Positions 48,606 to 53,486 of a stretch of 53,486 bases of DNA are shown here, one piece after another. Every line of letters starts with the position of its first letter. Position 1 is the stretch's first letter. The stretch is from Bacteroidia bacterium (GTDB taxonomy: Bacteria; Bacteroidota; Bacteroidia; Cytophagales; Cyclobacteriaceae): NCBI GenBank assembly GCA_030425425.1, contig JAUIAO010000042.1, positions 1 through 53,486 of the forward strand, given 5' to 3'. The notes beneath the pieces are model-generated. The model had not been told where the DNA came from. It saw only the letters and a list, made by a program, of their open reading frames with translations, and did no database searches. The position numbers and the translations under genes are program-made.

Positions 48606-48671
48606 CAATATTAGATTAATATTAATAGGACTGATTTCCCCAGATTCGTTGAATAAGTGTGTCATTCTCGT
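48606..48671 (-). promoter_or_regulatory. PUL operator plus -7 box before SusC
   Basis: The minus strand reads ACGAGAATGACACACT-TATTC-AACGAAT (48671 to 48644), 22 of 28 matches. TAATATTG (48613-48606) follows after exactly 30 bp. The operator ends 147 bp before the SusC ATG. The remaining 355-bp gap holds no coding sequence. Confidence 0.75.
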
Positions 48672-48852
48672 ATTTCCATGCCAGAGCCATAGAAAGGGGA
48701 TTTTATGAATAAATTAGTTGATTAATGGTTGAGATTTTTTCATTCCTACTCCTGCAACTGGTGTTCAAAAAAACGTCAAATAATATGAATTTTCACAATC
48801 CTATTTTTGATTCGAAGCACCTTATAATATTTATGTAGAGCGCAAGGCGTAA

Positions 48853-49020
48853 TCAAGTGTAAGTTGTATAATCTTCGGCCTCAATAATCACCGCTCCATT
48901 GGCATTTGTAGAATATGAGTTTCCAGATGTTTGAGCTCTTACCCCAACAATGAAAATCATTGCTAGTCCAAAAAGAATTGGTCTTTGCCAATTCAATAAT
49001 CTGTGTCGATTTTGTTTCAT
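48853..49020 (-). pseudogene. Truncated secreted-protein stub (signal peptide + start of a CBM)
   Basis: A 55-codon frame: a basic N-terminus, a hydrophobic core (PILFGLAMIFIVGVRAQ, a good signal peptide), then SYSTNANGAVIIEAEDYTTYT and a TGA. The phrase GAVIIEAEDY is the conserved opening of CBM6/CBM35/malectin-like carbohydrate-binding modules; compare GLVVISAESYDS at the start of the 1403-residue protein. The protein stops exactly where the module should begin and nothing downstream continues it in any frame I could follow. It is most likely the head of a lost PUL enzyme. A decayed operator and a TA-initiated -7 position lie upstream at the usual spacing. Confidence 0.65.
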
Positions 49021-49074
49021 AGGTTTTTAAGTTTAGAAATCTTCATTTTGATGAATTGGAATCATTTTCCAGGC

Positions 49075-49140
49075 ATGAAGTAATCAAAATCGCCAATTAA
49101 CATAGTTCTGTATTTTCACCATAGAGGGTTGAATTTTCGT
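49075..49140 (-). promoter_or_regulatory. Degenerate PUL operator before the truncated stub
   Basis: The minus strand reads ACGAAAAT followed by a diverged remainder ending GGTGAAAA (49140 to 49113). The left half-site is perfect and the right one is lost. At the expected 30-bp distance lies TACTTCAT (49082-49075), keeping TA but not TTG. It fits decay of a promoter no longer under selection. Confidence 0.4.
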
Positions 49141-49198
49141 AAGACAATCAAAAATCCATTATATCGCTCTCAGAGCCTGTTTTTGGATATAAACAACA

Positions 49199-49229
49199 AA
49201 AAAAGGAGCTACGAAAAGTCGCAGCTCCT
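49199..49229 (-). terminator. Intrinsic terminator after the second PL11 gene
   Basis: An 11-bp stem AGGAGCTGCGA / TCGTAGCTCCT (one mismatch) is followed by at least five T residues on the minus strand, 75 bp after the stop codon at 49305. Confidence 0.85.
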
Positions 49230-49304
49230 ATTGACGAGGTTCAAATTGGTAAATATTCCCTAAACTATTTTCCCTTAAAGAAGCCTCTCTTACACATATG
49301 ATCT

Positions 49305-52300
49305 TTATTTATTTATCAGGATTTTCTTCTGATCGATGATCTCTCCTTCTCGCTCAAAATTGATCAGATACAGGCCTGGGCGAATACCTTTCAAATTGAT
49401 TGACTGACTATTACTACCGATTATTACCGTTTTAATCAATTGGCCATCAATTCCCACTACCTTTAAAGTTGACCCACTAGCATTTTTACTCCTTACATTG
49501 ATTATACCATCGCTAACTGGATTAGGATAAATATCAATAGTGGCCTCAATATCATCAGCACTCAACACCACATCTTCGAAATAGAACAAATGAGCTGATG
49601 AAGTATTATTTCTAACGATCACTCTTACAGGATCTCCTGACTCAGTGCTATTTCGCAGAATGGCACAATCGGAGTTGATATTATCAAATACCACTAACCT
49701 ATGTACGCCTTCAGAGTCCTCTATCCTCCATTCGGTAGCTTCATCTGCCAGATTCGTATATGATCCGATCATACTTAGGTACAAGTCATTACTCAAATTC
49801 TTTATCTTATACGCTCCGGTAGCACTACCACTTTCCAAATGCCACATCTGTGCTGATCTCCCACATTCCTGCTGTTCTACAAAGTCCTCTCCGACTCCAA
49901 GGCATAATTGAGAGTGCTCGGCTTTTATCAGCACTGGTACTTCCGTAGCAATATTGATGTTACATGGATCATAACCTGTATTTCCAGAGACACAAACTCC
50001 ACAATCATCTTCGAAGGCTGAACCATTATAAACTCCATTACAGTCAAATAGCTCTGGATTAATATTCTGATCTGTAATAGTTACCTGATCCAGATTTGCA
50101 TAATCACCTCCTGTAGCTGTTAATACTATGGTATTATTGAATCCATGATTTAAGTTCAGGGTGATAGAATCATCCAACCACTCCGCAAAACCTCCTGTAC
50201 CCTGCATGGTGTAATTGAAAGTAGAATCATTTAATGTCATCTGTCCTGTACGAGGATCATTACCTAGTGCATATCTAAAAACTACGCGATAAAGTCCCGC
50301 GGGCTCATCGTTATATAAATATTTTAACTCAAGGCTTCCGGAAGAATTGAAATTCACAAAACCAGTTCCATTATACCCTTCATGATCAGAATCTTTCCAA
50401 CCTCCATCTTCGCTTAGTACTCCAGACTCAGCCTGTACAGTTTTGTATTCTCCTGGTACTACAGAAGTCTCCTCAGAGTAAAAAGACTCTCCCTGACCTA
50501 CCGCTGTTGCTACATAATAATAAGTGTTGGTTTCACTCAAACCAGTATGGTTAAACTCAGGAGACGAGAGTAATTCACTATTCAGCTTTACAAAACCCTC
50601 ACCAGATGTCTCTGACGCATAGACATTATAACCTTCCACTCCATTAGCAGTTGATTCTTCCCAGAAAACCATGGTTTGATCTTTACCTGCTCTTGCCACA
50701 ATCCAGACCGGAGCAGCTGGTCGTGCTGTTGGTCGTGCAAATAAAGTATCGGATGGGCTAGATGTATTACCATCCAAATCTTTTGCAACCACATAATAAT
50801 AATATGAACTATCCAGGATGATGGTCTCATCACTGAAAAATGCATCCGTGATGCCTTGCTCTAAAACTTCGAAATTGTCATTGGTACTCACAGAACGATA
50901 AATCATGTAAGAATCAAAATCAGACTCATAGTTCATTACCCAGCTTAATTCTACTGCAGATGTATCCCATTCCAGAGTTAAATCACTTGGAGGTGAAGGT
51001 GGTATGGTTGATTTGTCATCAAACATCCCCGTACCCAAATAAAAGCTTGGATGTGGAGGCTGATTATAACCTACATTCTGCCACGCTATAGCCTCCCTAT
51101 ATTGCCGATCCTGCATAAGGGTGACAAGCTTGTATTCTGTTGGTATGTTTGTAGTATAAATTCTCAGAGCTGAATTATCCTCTAATCTCCACATTACTTC
51201 TTCTCTCCAGTCACCTAAGATATCTGCCTGTAATGCAGGCGTCGATTTCGTACTGTTATTTGAAGAACATCCAGTTGCCTCGAGCAATACTTCTTGCTCT
51301 TGTGTCTGATAATTCCATTTTCTTACTGAAATATTGTCCATCAGCTCTCTGCTAAGATCTCCGTCCCACCAACATAAAAAGTTCACTGATGGATTACCGC
51401 TAGTTACTACCAAGTTAGTTGCGCTTCTTACCTGATCTCTATACCACCAGGTCTCAGCTCCATAATTATTAGGATCAATATCACCAGCTACAGCTCTACC
51501 TACATCGGCATTTCCAGATTGCCAGAGTACCTCTCCTGATTTTCCATCTTTAAGTGCAACACCCGGATTATGTGTACCTTCATGAGGTCCAAAAATTTCC
51601 AAGCCGTCTCTTTCAGGAATCAAATCTGTAACGTGTAGAGCATCTCCATGCCCTAATCCAGTGGTCCAAAGCCCATTTCCATCATGATCAACTACCATTG
51701 CTCCGAAAATGATTTCATCTTTACCATCTCCATCCACATCAGCTACACTTAACTGGTGATTACCCTGTCCTTCATAATTACTTAAGCCATTAATTTTCGT
51801 ATCAAAAATCCATTCTTGATCAAGTTCACCACCTACAAATCGGTAGGCCACCAAAACTGTTCGTGTGTAATATCCTCTCGCCATCATGAGATATGGATGT
51901 ACTCCGTCAAAATAAGCTATTGCAGCGTTGAATCTATCTACTCTGTTTCCATAGCTATCTCCCCATGCAGACACATCACCTCTGGCAGGGTTATAATTAA
52001 TGGTATGCAATATGTTTCCCGTTTGTCCGCTAAAAACAGTTAAAAACTCAGGGCCAGAAAGCACGTATCCACTCCCATTTCGATAATCTGCATTTTCGTC
52101 TCCGATAATTGTTCCAGCATTGTCCGTAGTACCATCTGCTGTTTTACATGCTACTTCAGCTATACCATCTCCATCCAAATCATATACCATAAACTGGGTG
52201 TAGTGTGCACCAGATCGGATGTTAATTCCCAGATTAATCTTCCACATGCTAGTACCGTCAAACTCTAACCCCTCCAGAATTGTAGGGCCTGTGTAGCCAC

Positions 52301-52868
52301 TTTGAGAGTTATCTTTTGAATTGGATGGGGACCATTTCAATACGATTTCTAGCTCTCCATCACCATCCAAATCAGCTACACTGGCATCATTGGCAGAGTA
52401 GGTGTAGGCATTTCCATCCGGCGTAGTACCACCACTTGGGATATTCAATGAAACTTCCAGGTATTCCTGATCCCAGGTAGCAACTGTCTTCGATGCAGGT
52501 TGATCTTGCCCATCAAGTACCGGAACGACATAGTATTCGTTGGATGCTGATGTATTGGCTGTTGCGTCTAAATAGTTCGTTGAGTTGACTATCAAGCCGT
52601 CATTCAATTTTGTTGGCGAACCTTGATCAGTAATCCTATAAATGTCAAAACCGATATCTGTTGGATCTGTAGTTAATAGCGCCCATGATATGTAAATGCC
52701 ACCATCAGCATTTAGTGCCACCACCGATCGATTGATATTGTCTACATCTGTCTGACCAATAGCAATGTTGGAAATGAATAACATCAACGCCAATGAAAGC
52801 ATCTTGTTAGTCTTGTTCAGTAAATTGAATAATTTCATATCGTTTCTTCTACGTCTATCTTTTCTCAT
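49305..52868 (-). CDS. PL11 rhamnogalacturonan lyase with FN3, CBM35-like and trefoil domains (T9SS)
   Basis: Second PL11 lyase (1187 residues). The catalytic propeller (about 45-610) is closely similar to the 22955 enzyme, with the same phrases IRSGAHYTQFMVYDLD, EVACKTADGT, GYYTRTVL and AWQNVGYNQPPHPSFYLG, and calcium-type loops DLDGDGELE, DLDGDGIAE and DVDGDGKDE. The accessory half is different: two fibronectin type III domains (about 625-715, 720-805), a CBM35-like module (about 808-935, VQAESGVLSEDGGW), a Cys-rich linker (DCNGVYNGSAFEDDCGVC), a ricin-type trefoil (about 975-1095) and a T9SS domain (about 1115-1187). The first ATG gives an Arg-rich start (MRKDRRRRND); the in-frame ATG at 52838 (MKLFNLLNK) may be the real one. 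Own operator and terminator. Confidence 0.94.
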   Translation of the reverse strand: MRKDRRRRNDMKLFNLLNKTNKMLSLALMLFISNIAIGQTDVDNINRSVVALNADGGIYISWALLTTDPTDIGFDIYRITDQGSPTKLNDGLIVNSTNYLDATANTSASNEYYVVPVLDGQDQPASKTVATWDQEYLEVSLNIPSGGTTPDGNAYTYSANDASVADLDGDGELEIVLKWSPSNSKDNSQSGYTGPTILEGLEFDGTSMWKINLGINIRSGAHYTQFMVYDLDGDGIAEVACKTADGTTDNAGTIIGDENADYRNGSGYVLSGPEFLTVFSGQTGNILHTINYNPARGDVSAWGDSYGNRVDRFNAAIAYFDGVHPYLMMARGYYTRTVLVAYRFVGGELDQEWIFDTKINGLSNYEGQGNHQLSVADVDGDGKDEIIFGAMVVDHDGNGLWTTGLGHGDALHVTDLIPERDGLEIFGPHEGTHNPGVALKDGKSGEVLWQSGNADVGRAVAGDIDPNNYGAETWWYRDQVRSATNLVVTSGNPSVNFLCWWDGDLSRELMDNISVRKWNYQTQEQEVLLEATGCSSNNSTKSTPALQADILGDWREEVMWRLEDNSALRIYTTNIPTEYKLVTLMQDRQYREAIAWQNVGYNQPPHPSFYLGTGMFDDKSTIPPSPPSDLTLEWDTSAVELSWVMNYESDFDSYMIYRSVSTNDNFEVLEQGITDAFFSDETIILDSSYYYYVVAKDLDGNTSSPSDTLFARPTARPAAPVWIVARAGKDQTMVFWEESTANGVEGYNVYASETSGEGFVKLNSELLSSPEFNHTGLSETNTYYYVATAVGQGESFYSEETSVVPGEYKTVQAESGVLSEDGGWKDSDHEGYNGTGFVNFNSSGSLELKYLYNDEPAGLYRVVFRYALGNDPRTGQMTLNDSTFNYTMQGTGGFAEWLDDSITLNLNHGFNNTIVLTATGGDYANLDQVTITDQNINPELFDCNGVYNGSAFEDDCGVCVSGNTGYDPCNINIATEVPVLIKAEHSQLCLGVGEDFVEQQECGRSAQMWHLESGSATGAYKIKNLSNDLYLSMIGSYTNLADEATEWRIEDSEGVHRLVVFDNINSDCAILRNSTESGDPVRVIVRNNTSSAHLFYFEDVVLSADDIEATIDIYPNPVSDGIINVRSKNASGSTLKVVGIDGQLIKTVIIGSNSQSINLKGIRPGLYLINFEREGEIIDQKKILINK

Positions 52869-52946
52869 CGTAAACCCAGATTAATTCGGCCTGTTATAAC
52901 AATGGATATTTCCATACCCAGTCGAATCAAAAGATTGTTAGCAATA

Positions 52947-53012
52947 CAAGGATATTTATTCTGCTGAAAATATGAACTTACCAGATTCGTAAGTTTGGGG
53001 TGTCATTTTCGT
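52947..53012 (-). promoter_or_regulatory. PUL operator plus -7 box before the second PL11 gene
   Basis: The minus strand reads ACGAAAATGACACCCC-AAACT-TACGAAT (53012 to 52985), 22 of 28 matches. TATCCTTG (52954-52947), the same octamer as before the permease, follows after exactly 30 bp. The operator ends 117 bp before the first possible ATG. Confidence 0.72.
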
Positions 53013-53419
53013 TTGCCTCCATTTCAAGCCTGAAGATGAGGAATGCACTCATTATGAGGGATTGAAAATAAGCTTTGTAAAATATTAAGAGATGAATTCA
53101 CTAACAGTTTTTACGAATCTCTTAACCACATCAGATGATGAAAATTAACGTTCATATGTCCTGACTTATAAAATATTGCAACATCTATTCATTATCAGGT
53201 ATTCTGAAATCTTGAATTATGATAAAAATAGCCAGTCGGTTTTGAATTGAGAACTGATTTTAAGACTGCTTTAATTAAACTAATATGTTAAATGCAGGAA
53301 TTAGCTAAACAAGTCCATAAGTGAGATCTCAATCGAGCAATTAAAATTTAGTGGATTTTGGATCAATCCGAAAACCTGTGGGGTATCTCCAAAAAGTCTA
53401 ATTTGCATTTCAAAAAGAA
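53013..53419. other. AT-rich intergenic region up to the insertion sequence
   Basis: No coding sequence or operator seen on either strand. The last 50 bp before the transposase frame (from about 53375, with GGGGTATCTCCAAAAAG) probably hold the left end of the insertion sequence, but the matching right end is beyond the window, so the terminal repeat cannot be checked. Confidence 0.5.
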
Positions 53420-53486
53420 TTGGGAGATTTATCAGCATGGGAATTACTTCTACCAGAAGGAGTATTAGAATACTTTGATGTAGTAA
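53420..53486 (+). CDS. Transposase N-terminal region, partial (ISAon1-like)
   Basis: The frame reaching the right edge encodes GDLSAWELLLPEGVLEYFDVV. The phrase LLLPEGVLEYFD is characteristic of the short N-terminal open frame of ISAon1-type transposases in Bacteroidota, as I remember the family. No ATG is present; the frame is open back to a TAA at 53399-53401 and TTG at 53420 is the likeliest start. The gene is cut by the window end, so whether the element is intact is unknown. Confidence 0.5.
   Translation, partial: MGDLSAWELLLPEGVLEYFDVV

Noticed and set aside
1-53486. CRISPR arrays, tRNA or rRNA genes, riboswitches
   Set aside because: No regularly spaced direct repeats, no recognisable cloverleaf or rRNA core sequences, and no known riboswitch consensus were seen in any gap on either strand.

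Overview
The window comes from a Bacteroidota genome, most likely a marine-type Cytophagales relative. The evidence is SusC/SusD and a hybrid two-component regulator, six secreted proteins ending in a type IX secretion (T9SS) sorting domain, paired TonB receptor/DUF4249 genes, weak Shine-Dalgarno sequences, and -7 boxes of the TAnnTTTG/TAnnnTTG kind. Genus cannot be fixed from sequence reading alone.

Layout. 1-4.8 kb is housekeeping/efflux: an operon sdaAB - TolC - HlyD-type adaptor, then thyA. 4.9-6.0 kb is one uncharacterised exported protein. From 6.2 kb to the right edge lies a large polysaccharide utilisation locus (PUL) aimed at pectin, specifically rhamnogalacturonan I. It holds two PL11 rhamnogalacturonan lyases (22955-26440, 49305-52868), two lipoprotein GH28 galacturonidases (6279-7673, 17869-19239), one CE12-type and two further SGNH esterases (19372-20694, 38444-40390, 40851-42767), a SusC/SusD pair (42856-48496), a 1360-residue hybrid two-component regulator (9549-13631), an NCS1-type permease with a tiny membrane-protein partner (7755-9310), a secreted CotH-kinase-like protein (14265-17444) and a 1403-residue secreted mosaic protein of unknown function (26743-30954). 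Two units without the PUL signal sit inside it: HupE/UreJ-like plus DUF6702 (21827-22899), and a four-gene TonB receptor / DUF4249 / MG2-like operon (31185-38191). The right edge has the start of an insertion-sequence transposase.

Main new observation. Seven PUL transcription units carry the same 28-bp element in the same orientation upstream of the start codon: ACGAAAATGACACACC-N5-TACGAAT. It is a direct repeat of ACGAA with a 22-bp period, followed 28-30 bp later by a Bacteroidota -7 box. I infer it is the operator of the AraC-type output domain of the 9549-13631 regulator. It defines a regulon of SusC/SusD, both PL11s, the CE12-GH28 operon, the permease-GH28 operon, one SGNH esterase and the unknown 1403-residue protein. 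A degraded copy precedes a truncated gene.

How the genes may work together (inference): T9SS-exported PL11 lyases and SGNH esterases cut and deacetylate the polymer outside the cell, SusC/SusD import oligosaccharides, and lipoprotein GH28s trim galacturonic acid. The regulator's periplasmic propeller would sense an oligosaccharide and switch on all operators. No unsaturated rhamnogalacturonyl hydrolase (GH105/GH88), rhamnosidase or sugar-acid catabolic gene is in the window. Three broken genes (an SGNH esterase at 17490-17863, a GH35-like C-terminus at 21105-21605, and a secreted-protein stub at 48853-49020) show that the locus is losing and rearranging parts. I saw no rRNA, tRNA or CRISPR array.
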